Assembly: GCA_003248805.1 (NCBI GenBank)
Contig: QFQY01000030.1
Coordinates: 12,518 to 76,517 of the forward strand
From: Chelatococcus sp.
GTDB taxonomy: Bacteria; Pseudomonadota; Alphaproteobacteria; Rhizobiales; Beijerinckiaceae
Direction: 5' to 3'
DNA length: 64,000 nt
The position numbers were made by a program, and so were the translations under genes. Position 1 is the stretch's first letter. Each line of letters opens with the position of its first letter. The notes beneath the pieces are model-generated. The model made no database searches, was not told the DNA's origin, and worked only from the letters and a program-made list of their open reading frames with translations. Positions 1-7,579 of this stretch are shown here, piece by piece.

Positions 1-377
1 TGCAGGCCGTCCACCTCGCGCAGATGGCGACGCAGCTCCTCCAGGTTCTTCAGATTGGCCCGATAGAACGCATCGCCGAACCAGCCGACGACCGGGATGG
101 CGCTGAGCATCAGGTCGATGCCGACGCGCCTGGCCATCCGCCACAGCATCGCCGGCGGCGCACCGTGACGCCTCGCCTCGAGAACGAGATAGGCCGACAG
201 GCCCTTGGCGACGGCGAGGCCTGCTCCGGGGATCAGGTTGAGCAAGGCGTCGGCCCCGAAGCGGATATCGGTTCCGGGGACGCGCAGGGCAGAGTCGAGA
301 AGGCGGGCCAGCGCATCGAGGCGTGCGATGGTTTCGGTGCGCGAGCGTCGGCCCGGCAGAATGGCGGCCATGGTCAT
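1..377 (-). CDS. DUF4112 family protein, C-terminus cut by window edge
   Basis: Reading the minus strand from the ATG at 377 gives an uninterrupted frame to the window edge (125 codons). It begins MTMAAILPGRRSRTETIARL and continues with a glycine- and proline-rich hydrophobic stretch (LLNLIPGAGLAVAKGL) and a second one (LMLSAIPVVGWFGDAFYRAN). This two-segment pattern is typical of DUF4112, a small bacterial membrane-associated family of unknown function. A second in-frame ATG lies at 371; no in-frame ATG was found just upstream of 377. The stop codon lies outside the window. It is transcribed divergently from the TerC gene. Family assignment is from remembered sequence pattern; function is unknown. 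Confidence 0.72.
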   Translation of the reverse strand, partial: MTMAAILPGRRSRTETIARLDALARLLDSALRVPGTDIRFGADALLNLIPGAGLAVAKGLSAYLVLEARRHGAPPAMLWRMARRVGIDLMLSAIPVVGWFGDAFYRANLKNLEELRRHLREVDGL

Positions 378-502
378 GGCGTCGGTGCTCCCAAGATCGG
401 AGCGCGCAGAGGCGCTCCTCAGGTGGAAGAGTCCGACATCGCAGCCTTGGACTGCCAGAGGGGCCCGGACCCGGGTCGCCCTTGAGATTGGAGGGCCGAA
501 GC

Positions 503-546
503 CATGCGTCAAGGACAGGTCGGAGAGATTTTTTTCGCATGACGCA
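503..546. repeat. 8-bp inverted repeat in the terC-family leader/divergent promoter region
   Basis: ATGCGTCA (503-510) and TGACGCAT (539-546) are perfect reverse complements, separated by a 28-base spacer that includes a T-rich run (TTTTTTT near 530). The element lies between the divergent DUF4112 and TerC genes. It could be an operator or a long-loop hairpin; nothing further identifies it. The rest of the 378-676 gap holds the hairpin at 616-662. Confidence 0.35.
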
Positions 547-615
547 TCTTGCGCGCCGCCGATGCGTGCCCCATCTCGCGCTCACCCGCTGATCCGGGCC
601 CCTCTGGCGAGCGCT

Positions 616-662
616 GCCGGCGCGCTCGCGATGTCGGATCGTTTTCCCGACATCGCGCCGGC
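616..662 (+). promoter_or_regulatory. Long hairpin immediately upstream of the TerC gene
   Basis: GCCGGCGC (616-623) pairs with GCGCCGGC (655-662), and inside it GATGTCGG (630-637) pairs with CCGACATC (647-654). The loop is nine bases (638-646) and a six-base bulge lies on the 5' side. The 16 paired positions end 14 bases before the ATG at 677. TerC/Alx genes in many bacteria have a manganese-sensing yybP-ykoY leader, but I cannot find that motif's conserved loops here. This may be a different translational or transcriptional leader element. Confidence 0.5.
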
Positions 663-676
663 TGACGTGGTCAGAG

Positions 677-1672
677 ATGGATCTCGCAATTGTCTCAACC
701 GAATGGCTCGGCAAGCCGCTCTGGATGTGGCTCGCCTTCGTCGGCATCGTCGTGACGCTGCTCGCCTTCGATCTCGGCGTCCTGCACAAGGAGCACCGCC
801 GGATCGAGGCCGGCGAAAGCCTGCTGCTCTCCGGCCTCTATATCGGGCTCGGCCTCGCCTTCGGTGCCTGGGTCTGGTGGTATCTCGGTTCCGAGGCGGG
901 CATGGCCTATCTCACCGGCTTCGCGGTCGAGAAGACGCTGGCGCTCGACAACGTCTTCGTCATCGCGCTGATCTTCTCCTTCTTCGCCGTCCCGCCGAAA
1001 TATCAGCACCGCGTGCTGTTCTGGGGCATCCTCGGCGTCATCGTGCTGCGCGCGCTGATGATCGGGCTCGGAGCGGCGCTCGTCTCGCAGTTCGGCTGGG
1101 TGCTCTATATCTTCGCCGCGTTCCTGGTCGTCACCGGCGTCAAGATGCTGCTGCTCGGAGACAAGCCGCCGGCGCTCGCCGACAACACCCTGATCGCCTT
1201 CCTGCGCCGGCGCTTCAACGTCACCGACGAGCACCATGGCGAGCGCTTCTTCGTGCGCAAGCCGCATCCCGGGAACGGCAGGCCGGCCTGGTTCGTCACG
1301 CCCCTGTTCATGGCGCTCGCCGTGATCGAGATCGCCGACGTGATCTTCGCGGTCGATTCCGTGCCGGCGATCTTCGCGATCACGACCGACCCCTTCATCG
1401 TCTACACCTCGAACATCTTCGCGATCCTCGGCCTGCGCGCGCTCTATTTCGCGCTCGCCGCCGTCATCGACCGCTTCCGCTACCTGAAGCCGGCGCTTGC
1501 GATCGTGCTGATCTTCATCGGCTCGAAGATCTTCGTCGCCGATCTGCTCGGACTGGAGAAGTTCCCGGCCGCGATCTCGCTCGGCGTCACACTCGGCATC
1601 ATCGCCGCGGGCGTCGCCTGGAGCCTGATCAAGACGCGCGGCCAGACCGCGCGCGTCGGGCAGGAAGTCTGA
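677..1672 (+). CDS. TerC/Alx-family integral membrane protein
   Basis: This 331-residue protein is almost wholly hydrophobic, with about nine predicted membrane segments. It carries the family hallmarks: an acidic motif within a helix (EKTLALDNVFVIALIFSFF, about residues 85-103) and a second one (AVIEIADVIFAVDSVPAI, about 212-230), whose acidic residues are thought to handle divalent metal. Related proteins (TerC, Alx, MeeF/MeeY) are linked to tellurite resistance or manganese export and metallation of exported proteins. Length matches the family. The start at 677 follows a weak ribosome site and sits just after a strong hairpin (616-662), so expression may be controlled through the leader. 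It stands alone, convergent with the GntR gene downstream. Confidence 0.9.
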   Translation: MDLAIVSTEWLGKPLWMWLAFVGIVVTLLAFDLGVLHKEHRRIEAGESLLLSGLYIGLGLAFGAWVWWYLGSEAGMAYLTGFAVEKTLALDNVFVIALIFSFFAVPPKYQHRVLFWGILGVIVLRALMIGLGAALVSQFGWVLYIFAAFLVVTGVKMLLLGDKPPALADNTLIAFLRRRFNVTDEHHGERFFVRKPHPGNGRPAWFVTPLFMALAVIEIADVIFAVDSVPAIFAITTDPFIVYTSNIFAILGLRALYFALAAVIDRFRYLKPALAIVLIFIGSKIFVADLLGLEKFPAAISLGVTLGIIAAGVAWSLIKTRGQTARVGQEV

Positions 1673-1780
1673 GCCGGGCCCTGCGCCCCTTCACCCGCCT
1701 CGCCTGATCCGTGTTCGGCCCGCCATGGCTCGTCTCGATCCTATCGGCCCTCGGGATGCGGCTCGTCGCGCAGGAGCGTC

Positions 1781-2488
1781 TCAGCCGTGAACGTTCCGCC
1801 CGAGCAGGCCGCGCTCGATGACGAAGTCGACGCAGAGGCGAATATGGCTTTCGAGAACGGCGAGTGCCTTGTCGATGTCGCGGGCCAAGGCCAGCCTCAG
1901 GAGCTCCCTGTGCTCTTCGGCCGCGATGGCGCCCCGGAAAACGCCGAAGACCATCTGATAGCGCAAATAGCGATCGTAGACGGTGCTGTGCAGATCGAGG
2001 AGCGCGCGCGAGCCTGAGGCGGAAACCAGCGCCCGGTGAAACTCGAAATCGTAGCGCTTCCATTGTGGCGTCCCAGCGATCTCCCCGGCGAGCAGCCGCT
2101 CTTCCATGCGGGCGAGCTTGTGGTGGGCGGAGACGACGCATCCCTCCCATTCGATGTCACCCGCCTCGAACGAGCGCGCGAGCGCGCGCCCCTCGATCAT
2201 CAGCCGCAGCTCGGCCAGCTCCCGGAATTCATCGACCGAGCAAGGCGCGACCTGAAAGCCGCGCTGCCCCTCGGCCACGACCAGCCCCTCCGGCGTCAGG
2301 CGGCTCAGGATCTCCCGCAAGGTGCCGATCCCGACGCCATAGACGGTTCGCAGCCTGTCCAGCGTCAGCCTTTGGCCCGGCTGCAGATGACCGAACACGA
2401 TGTCCAGCCGGACCCGCTCATAGGCCTGTTCGCCGGTGGTGAGAAAGCCGCTCTCGTCCTCGCCGATCGTCGATGCCGTTTCCGCCAT
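1781..2488 (-). CDS. GntR-family transcriptional regulator (FCD type)
   Basis: 235 residues. The N-terminal winged helix-turn-helix spans roughly residues 18-85 (YERVRLDIVFGHLQPGQRL, then IGTLREILSRLTPEGLV), as in GntR regulators. The C-terminal all-helical FCD domain (about 90-225) has the acidic and histidine positions used to bind metal and carboxylate ligands (RLMIEGRALARSF; FEFHRALVSASGS; EEHRELLRLALARD; ESHI). FadR-subfamily proteins with this domain sense organic acids. It is divergent from the AroQ-like gene at 2692, so it probably controls that gene and itself from the shared 2489-2691 region, and perhaps the quinate operon further on. The ligand is unknown. Confidence 0.9.
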   Translation of the reverse strand: MAETASTIGEDESGFLTTGEQAYERVRLDIVFGHLQPGQRLTLDRLRTVYGVGIGTLREILSRLTPEGLVVAEGQRGFQVAPCSVDEFRELAELRLMIEGRALARSFEAGDIEWEGCVVSAHHKLARMEERLLAGEIAGTPQWKRYDFEFHRALVSASGSRALLDLHSTVYDRYLRYQMVFGVFRGAIAAEEHRELLRLALARDIDKALAVLESHIRLCVDFVIERGLLGRNVHG

Positions 2489-2578
2489 GGCGCTTTCTCA
2501 CCCGAAGGGAATTTCGGCGCACCCTAGCGCAAACCACCCCGAGGAACACCCGCCAACTAGGAGCATTCGTAGATCATC

Positions 2579-2606
2579 TGATATTTTTGATATTATCGGT
2601 TGATAC
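2579..2606. promoter_or_regulatory. AT-rich repeat region between GntR and AroQ-like genes
   Basis: TGATAT occurs at 2579-2584 and again at 2588-2593, and TGATAC at 2601-2606, in a short AT-rich island inside otherwise GC-rich DNA. This is the only AT-rich stretch between the divergent GntR and AroQ-like genes. It is therefore the best candidate for their promoters and the GntR operator. No perfect palindrome is visible. Confidence 0.35.
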
Positions 2607-2691
2607 CTGGTCTATCTTCATTACGCTTCCTCTCGATCGGCGGGCACATGAACCCGCCATGCCTGGGAGGGCGCCCGTGTCGGAGAATGAA

Positions 2692-3162
2692 ATGTCGGCC
2701 GATGCCGGGCGCCGCGGCGGCGTCATCTACGTCCTCAATGGACCCAACCTGAATCTGCTCGGACAGCGCGAGCCGGCGATCTACGGCTCGACCACGCTGG
2801 CCGAGATCCGCGACAATTGCCGGGCGAAGGCGGACGGGCTCGGCTTTTCGGTGGATTTCCGCCAGACGAACTTCGAGGGCGAGCTGGTCGAGAGCGTTCA
2901 TCAGGCTCGCCAGGACGCCTGCGGGATCATCATCAACCCGGCCGGCTACAGCTTCACCTCGGTTGCGCTGCTCGATGCGCTCAAGATGTTCGACGGCCCG
3001 AAGATCGAACTGCACATCTCGAACGTGCACGCACGCGAGAGCATCTATCACAACTCGCTGATCTCGCGGACCGCGACGGGCATCATCATCGGGCTCGGCG
3101 CCGCCGGCTATGAACTGGCCGTGGAGGCGATGGCGGGGCTGGTCGCGGCGCGCGCCGTATGA
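2692..3162 (+). CDS. aroQ: AroQ-like type II 3-dehydroquinate dehydratase paralogue with altered active site
   Basis: About 156 residues from the ATG at 2692, which has GGAG six bases upstream; a GTG at 2677 after GGGAGG is an equally good start. The fold signature NGPNLNLLGQREPAIYG carries the catalytic arginine (R26) and tyrosine (Y31), and N82 and H108 are kept. However, the position of the conserved substrate-binding histidine in NP-(G/A)-(Y/F)-(T/S)-H-TS is phenylalanine here (F88). The arginine of the FRHHS motif is tyrosine (Y119). The second AroQ in this window (7116) keeps both. Type II enzymes are dodecameric cytosolic dehydratases. The substitutions suggest a changed substrate or weak activity. 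Its neighbour is a divergent GntR regulator. Confidence 0.85.
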   Translation: MSADAGRRGGVIYVLNGPNLNLLGQREPAIYGSTTLAEIRDNCRAKADGLGFSVDFRQTNFEGELVESVHQARQDACGIIINPAGYSFTSVALLDALKMFDGPKIELHISNVHARESIYHNSLISRTATGIIIGLGAAGYELAVEAMAGLVAARAV

Positions 3163-3188
3163 CGAGGCTGCTCCCCCGCGAGACCGCC

Positions 3189-3854
3189 TCAGGGGCGCAG
3201 CATGCCGAGCACGGCCTCGATCGCCATGACGCGACGCCGCGCGATGATGTCGGGCGCGCACATGTCGTAGCCGAAGACCTGGCCGACCGTGGCGCGATGC
3301 GAGACGTTGTAGATACTCAGCGCGCTGATCGTCAGGTGAATGTCGAGCGGGTCGTATCCTGGCCGGAACAGCCCCTCCTCGACCCCGCGCCGATAGGTGT
3401 CGCGCGTCACGTCCACGACCGAGCGGTTCAGCCCGGCAATCGTGTTCGACGCCTTCAGGTTGCGGGCATGGTGGACGTTCTCGACCATGACCATGCGGAC
3501 GAAATCGGGATTGTCGACATGGTAGTCGAAGGTGAACTCGACGAGCCTCGTCATCGCCTCCAACGGCGGCAGGGAGGCGAGGTCGAGCCCGCGCTCGGAG
3601 CTGCGGATGCGGTCGTACATGGTTTCAAGGACGGCGCGGTAGAGCCCCTCCTTGTCCCCGAAATAATAGTAGATCATCCGCTTGCTGGTCGCGGTCCGCG
3701 CGGCGATCTCGTCGACACGCGCGCCGCTCAGGCCGTTCTCGACGAACTCGCTCTTCGCCGCGGCCAGGATGTTGCGGCGGACCCCCTCCGGGTCCTGAGT
3801 CCAGGAGGCGGATTTGCGCCCCGTCTGCTTGGGCGCCGACGCTGCCTTGCCCAT
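3189..3854 (-). CDS. TetR/AcrR-family transcriptional regulator
   Basis: 221 residues from the ATG at 3854, which follows a strong GAGGAG ribosome site; longer in-frame starts run into the intergenic region and lack such a site. The N-terminal TetR domain is clear: IIAAAKSEF-like helix (NILAAAKSEFVENG), then VDEIAARTATSKRMIYYYFG (about residues 45-64), the typical recognition helix with YYF. The C-terminal domain is a ligand-binding helix bundle that I cannot assign further. It is divergent from the ABC-AroQ-AroE-QuiC operon beginning at 4078 and is the likely local repressor or activator of it. The likely ligand is quinate, shikimate or a downstream intermediate (inference). Confidence 0.9.
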   Translation of the reverse strand: MGKAASAPKQTGRKSASWTQDPEGVRRNILAAAKSEFVENGLSGARVDEIAARTATSKRMIYYYFGDKEGLYRAVLETMYDRIRSSERGLDLASLPPLEAMTRLVEFTFDYHVDNPDFVRMVMVENVHHARNLKASNTIAGLNRSVVDVTRDTYRRGVEEGLFRPGYDPLDIHLTISALSIYNVSHRATVGQVFGYDMCAPDIIARRRVMAIEAVLGMLRP

Positions 3855-3926
3855 GATCTCCTCGCCGGAAGCGCTCAGGCCCCCCTGGGTCGCACATGCC
3901 GAAATGGACGAGACGGTCCATTGCGC

Positions 3927-3953
3927 TTGACCAAATGAACTAGATGGTACAAT
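3927..3953 (+). promoter_or_regulatory. Candidate promoter and TetR operator for the quinate operon
   Basis: TTGACC (3927-3932) and TACAAT (3948-3953) form a sigma-70-like pair with a slightly short 15-base spacer. They overlap an imperfect palindrome with outer arms ACCA (3930-3933) and TGGT (3945-3948). The site lies between the divergent TetR gene and the permease at 4078 and would give a leader of about 115 bases. Binding of the TetR protein here would block the promoter. Confidence 0.4.
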
Positions 3954-4077
3954 TAACATGTTGCCGGCATAGCGCAAGCTGGCGACGCTGAAGACCAAGG
4001 CCCCCGAGAAGAGGGGCCGCGATGCAGACGGGAACCGGATCGACCCCTTTGAGAAGGTCGACCGCTCAGGGAACGCC

Positions 4078-4746
4078 ATGAACTACAAGCTCGATTTCAC
4101 GCCGGTGATCGAGGGAATGCCGGCCCTGCTGATGGGCTGCCTCGGCACCTTCCTGCTGGCCATATGCGGCATGGCGCTCGCGATCGTCATCGGCGTCGGC
4201 GGCGTGGTCCTGCGCGATTCGAAATTCGCCCCGGTGCGCTGGCTGGTGAAGGCCTTCGTCGAGATCATTCGCAACACCCCCTTCCTCGTCCAGATCTTCT
4301 TCATCTATTTCGCGCTGCCGCTGGCGGGTTTGCGGCTCGACCCGACGCCGACCGCGATCATCGCGCTCGGCATCAATGGCGGCGCCTATGCCATCGAGAT
4401 CATCCGTGGCGGCGTGCAGTCGATCGGCAAGGGCCAGATCGAGGCAGGCCTCGCGCTCGGGCTGCACAAGGCACAGGTCTTCCGGCTGGTCGTGCTGAAG
4501 CCGGCATTGCGCGCGATCTTCCCCTCGCTGACCAGCCAGTTCGTGCTGCTGACGCTGACCACCAGCATCGCCTCGGCGATCTCGGCCTACGAACTGACTT
4601 CGGTCGCGCAGCGGATCGAATCCGACAGCTTCCGCTCCTTCGAGGTCTACGGCACGATCACGCTGTTCTACCTCGCGATCTCCTGGGTGATGATGCGCTT
4701 CTTCGCGCTGATCTCCACCCGCTACTTCAGCTATCCGGTGAAGTGA
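4078..4746 (+). CDS. ABC permease, polar-amino-acid (PAAT/HisM) type
   Basis: 222 residues with about five membrane segments. The PAAT permease signature (VEIIRNTPFLVQIFFIYFAL) lies near residues 60-80 and the EAA loop (IEAGLALGLHKAQVFRLVVL) near 120-140; this loop docks with the ATPase. First gene of an operon on the plus strand; the second permease starts eight bases after its stop. Together they form the inner-membrane channel of the importer completed by the binding protein at 5447 and ATPase at 6301. By family it would carry polar amino acids, but the operon continues directly into quinate/shikimate enzymes, so a quinate-like substrate is more likely (inference). Confidence 0.92.
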   Translation: MNYKLDFTPVIEGMPALLMGCLGTFLLAICGMALAIVIGVGGVVLRDSKFAPVRWLVKAFVEIIRNTPFLVQIFFIYFALPLAGLRLDPTPTAIIALGINGGAYAIEIIRGGVQSIGKGQIEAGLALGLHKAQVFRLVVLKPALRAIFPSLTSQFVLLTLTTSIASAISAYELTSVAQRIESDSFRSFEVYGTITLFYLAISWVMMRFFALISTRYFSYPVK

Positions 4747-4753
4747 GGGCGCG

Positions 4754-5395
4754 ATGGGATTGAGCGAATTCCTCTTTCTGCTCACCGGTCTGAAATGGAC
4801 CGTGCTCCTCTCGGCCGTCGGCTTCGTCGGCGGCGGCGTGTTCGGGCTGCTGATCGCGCTGATGCGCACCTCCGGCAGGCCGTCCATGGAGCGGATCACG
4901 GCGGGCTATATCGCGCTCTTCCAGGGCACGCCGCTGCTGATGCAGCTCTTCGTGGTCTATTACGGGCTGGCGCTGATCGGGCTGAAGCTCGACGCTTGGG
5001 TCGCGGTCGCGATCGGCTTCACGCTGCATGCCAGCGCCTATCTCGGCGAGATCTGGCGCGGCTCGATCGAGGCCGTGCCGAAGGGCCAGACGGAAGCCGC
5101 CAAGGCACTGAGCCTGCATTACGCCTCGCGGATGCGCGACATCGTCCTGCCGCAGGCGATCCGCATCTCGCTGCCGGCGACGGTCGGCTTCCTGGTCCAG
5201 CTTATCAAGGGCACCTCGCTCGCCGCCATCGTCGGCTTCACCGAGCTGACGCGGGCCGGCAACATCGTCTCGAACCAGATCTTCCAGCCGCTGCTCGTCT
5301 TCGGGATCGTCGGCATCCTCTACTTCCTGCTGTGCTGGCCGCTCTCGCTCTACGGCTCGCATCTGGAGCGGCGCATGGCCATCGCCGCGCGCTGA
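4754..5395 (+). CDS. ABC permease, polar-amino-acid (PAAT) type
   Basis: 213 residues, about five membrane segments. The signature GYIALFQGTPLLMQLFVVYY (about residues 50-70) and the EAA loop with EAAKALSLHYASRMRDIVLP (about 114-134) identify a partner permease of the HisQ/HisM type. It starts eight bases after the first permease ends and is followed 51 bases later by the binding protein, so the three are co-transcribed. It forms a heterodimeric channel with the 4078 product in the inner membrane. Confidence 0.92.
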   Translation: MGLSEFLFLLTGLKWTVLLSAVGFVGGGVFGLLIALMRTSGRPSMERITAGYIALFQGTPLLMQLFVVYYGLALIGLKLDAWVAVAIGFTLHASAYLGEIWRGSIEAVPKGQTEAAKALSLHYASRMRDIVLPQAIRISLPATVGFLVQLIKGTSLAAIVGFTELTRAGNIVSNQIFQPLLVFGIVGILYFLLCWPLSLYGSHLERRMAIAAR

Positions 5396-5446
5396 CACGC
5401 CCGTTCACCGCCTAAACAACCGTCAAACACAAAAAGGGAGAGAAAC

Positions 5447-6274
5447 ATGACCAAGACCACCCGTCGCAGCGTCCTGATCGCCGGCGCGGCCGCGCTGGCG
5501 ATCCCCGCTCTGCTCGGCAGCCCGGCGCAGGCCGTCACCCCGGCCGAGATCAAGGCCAAGGGCAAGATCGTCGTCGGCATCCAGGGCGACAACCCGCCAT
5601 GGGGCTTCGTCACCAGCGCCGGCAAGCAGGACGGTCTCGACGCCGATATCGCGACGCTCTTCGCCAAGGAGCTCGGCGTGCAGGTCGAGTTCGTGCCCCT
5701 CGAGGTCAACAACCGCATCCCGGCGCTGACCACCGGCCGCGTCGACGTGCTGTTCGCGACCATGGCGATGCTGCCCGAGCGCGCCAAGGCCGTGCAGTTC
5801 TCCAAGCCCTATGTCGCCAACACCATCGTCCTGATCGGCCCGAAGAAGGACAAGATCACTACCAACGAGGATATGGGCCGCTACACGATCGGCGTGGCGA
5901 AGGGCGCCGCGCAGGACACGCAGGTGACCAAGAACGCGCCGTCGAGCACGACGATCCGCCGCTACGACGGCGATGCGCCCTCGATCCAGGCCCTGGTTTC
6001 CGGCCAGGTCCAGGCGCTCGGCGGCAACATCTTCTACATGCAGCGCATCGAGCAGGCCCGACCGGGCGAATTCGAGAACAAGCTCGAATTCCAGAACCTC
6101 TACAACGGCGCCTGCACCCGTCTCGGCGAGAAGGAGATCAACGCGGCGATCAATACCTTCATCGACAAGATCAAGGCCAATGGCGAGCTGCAGAAGATCT
6201 ACGACAAGTGGATGAAGGTGCCGGTGCACAAGTTCCCGGAGAGCCTCGAAGGCATCACCTTCACCGCGAGCTGA
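5447..6274 (+). CDS. Periplasmic binding protein, PAAT type, missing the amine-binding aspartate
   Basis: 275 residues with a twin-arginine-like export signal (KTTRRSVLIAG) ending near AQA at about residue 29. It has the bacterial extracellular solute-binding family 3 fold (LDADIATLFAKELGVQVEFV; GRVDVLFATMAMLPER). R112 in the LPER motif corresponds to the arginine that holds the ligand's carboxylate. The aspartate that normally binds the alpha-amino group of amino acids, in the C-terminal lobe, is replaced by a glycine-rich segment LGGN (191-194). A carboxylate ligand without an amino group is therefore plausible. Gene position just before AroQ, AroE and QuiC supports quinate or shikimate. 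A ribosome site (AAGGGAGAG) precedes the ATG. Confidence 0.9.
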   Translation: MTKTTRRSVLIAGAAALAIPALLGSPAQAVTPAEIKAKGKIVVGIQGDNPPWGFVTSAGKQDGLDADIATLFAKELGVQVEFVPLEVNNRIPALTTGRVDVLFATMAMLPERAKAVQFSKPYVANTIVLIGPKKDKITTNEDMGRYTIGVAKGAAQDTQVTKNAPSSTTIRRYDGDAPSIQALVSGQVQALGGNIFYMQRIEQARPGEFENKLEFQNLYNGACTRLGEKEINAAINTFIDKIKANGELQKIYDKWMKVPVHKFPESLEGITFTAS

Positions 6275-6300
6275 GCGTCTCGGGAAACGGAACCAGGGCC

Positions 6301-7074
6301 ATGAGCCAGCCAGCCGTCCAGAGCGCCGCTCCAGCGGACACCATGATCGCCATGTCTCGGGTCGAGAAATGGTATGGCGACTTCAAGGCCCTGACCGACA
6401 TCAACCTCGCGGTCCGCAAGGGCGAGCGTATCGTCCTCTGCGGACCGTCGGGGTCCGGAAAATCCACCCTGATCCGGTGCATCAACCATCTGGAGAGCTA
6501 CCAGAAGGGCGAAATCCGGGTCGGCGGCACCAGGCTCGGAGACGATGCCAAGACCATCGACGCGGTACGCCGCGAGGTCGGCATGGTCTTCCAGCATTTC
6601 AACCTGTTCCCGCACATGACCGTGCTGCAGAACTGCATGCTGGCGCCGATGCGCTCGCTCGGAGCGAGCCGGGCTGAGGCGGAGGCCACGGCCCGCGACC
6701 TGCTCGGCCGGGTGAAGATCCTCGAACAGGCGGAGAAATACCCGGCTCAGCTCTCCGGCGGCCAGCAGCAGCGCGTCGCGATCGCGCGGGCCTTGTGCAT
6801 GAAGCCGAAGGTCATGCTGTTCGACGAGCCGACCTCGGCGCTCGACCCGGAAATGGTCAAGGAGGTGCTCGACACCATGATCGCGCTCGCGGAGGAAGGC
6901 ATGACCATGATCTGCGTCACCCATGAGATGGGCTTCGCCCGGCAGGTGGCGAACCGCGTCATCTTCATGGCCGACGGCGCGATCGTCGAGGAAGCGCCCC
7001 CGGAAGCGTTCTTCCAGAACCCGCGCCAGGAACGCACCCGGAAATTCCTCGGCGAAATCCTGCACAGACATTGA
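6301..7074 (+). CDS. ABC ATPase, polar-amino-acid (GlnQ/HisP) type
   Basis: 257 residues. Walker A (GPSGSGKST, about 46-54), Q-loop (VFQHFNLFPH), signature LSGGQQQR, Walker B (VMLFDEPTSALDP) and the switch histidine (VTHEMGFA) are all present. It closely follows the GlnQ/HisP pattern and lacks an extra regulatory domain. It powers import by the two permeases at 4078 and 4754. Start ATG at 6301 lies 26 bases after the binding-protein stop. Fourth gene of the operon; AroQ follows after about 40 bases. Confidence 0.93.
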   Translation: MSQPAVQSAAPADTMIAMSRVEKWYGDFKALTDINLAVRKGERIVLCGPSGSGKSTLIRCINHLESYQKGEIRVGGTRLGDDAKTIDAVRREVGMVFQHFNLFPHMTVLQNCMLAPMRSLGASRAEAEATARDLLGRVKILEQAEKYPAQLSGGQQQRVAIARALCMKPKVMLFDEPTSALDPEMVKEVLDTMIALAEEGMTMICVTHEMGFARQVANRVIFMADGAIVEEAPPEAFFQNPRQERTRKFLGEILHRH

Positions 7075-7115
7075 CCCCTGCGTCCGGGACGGCCCGGACA
7101 CCTCAACGGAATGCG

Positions 7116-7568
7116 ATGATGTCCCGCCTCGTCTATGTCCTGAACGGCCCGAACCTGAACCTGCTCGGCAAGCGCCAGCCGCAGATCTACGGGCACGAGA
7201 CCCTCGCCGATGTCGAGCGCGACTGCCGGCAGCTCGCCGAGGAGCTCGGCATGACGCTGCGCTTCCATCAGTCCAACCGCGAATACGAGCTGATCGACTG
7301 GATTCACGAGGCTCGCGAGGACGGTGCAGGCATCGTCATCAACCCGGCCGCCTTCACGCATACCTCGGTCGCGTTGCTCGACGCGCTCAACACCTTCGAG
7401 GGGCCGGTGATCGAGTGCCATATCTCGCAGGTGCATAAGCGCGAGGCCTTCCGCCACCACTCCTATGTCTCGCTGCGGTCCGACGGGGTCATCGCCGGCT
7501 TCGGCACGCAGGGCTATCTGCTGGGATTGCGGCGCATCGCCAGACTCATCGACGAGAAAGCCGCATGA
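7116..7568 (+). CDS. aroQ: 3-dehydroquinate dehydratase, type II
   Basis: About 150 residues from ATG 7116 (7119 is also possible), the usual length for the family. It interconverts 3-dehydroquinate and 3-dehydroshikimate in the cytosol. All canonical residues are visible: R20 and Y25 in GPNLNLLGKRQPQIYG, N76, H82 in AAFTHTSVALLDAL, H102 in CHISQVH, R109 and R113 in KREAFRHHSY. Because it sits between an importer and AroE/QuiC, it most likely serves quinate degradation rather than aromatic amino acid synthesis. Its stop overlaps the downstream upstream-ATG region (ATGA at 7565). Confidence 0.95.
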   Translation: MMSRLVYVLNGPNLNLLGKRQPQIYGHETLADVERDCRQLAEELGMTLRFHQSNREYELIDWIHEAREDGAGIVINPAAFTHTSVALLDALNTFEGPVIECHISQVHKREAFRHHSYVSLRSDGVIAGFGTQGYLLGLRRIARLIDEKAA

Positions 7569-7579
7569 GGAGCGTTGCG

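Noticed and set aside
378..676. yybP-ykoY manganese riboswitch upstream of the TerC gene
   Set aside because: The conserved loop sequences are not recognisable; only an unrelated-looking hairpin is present.
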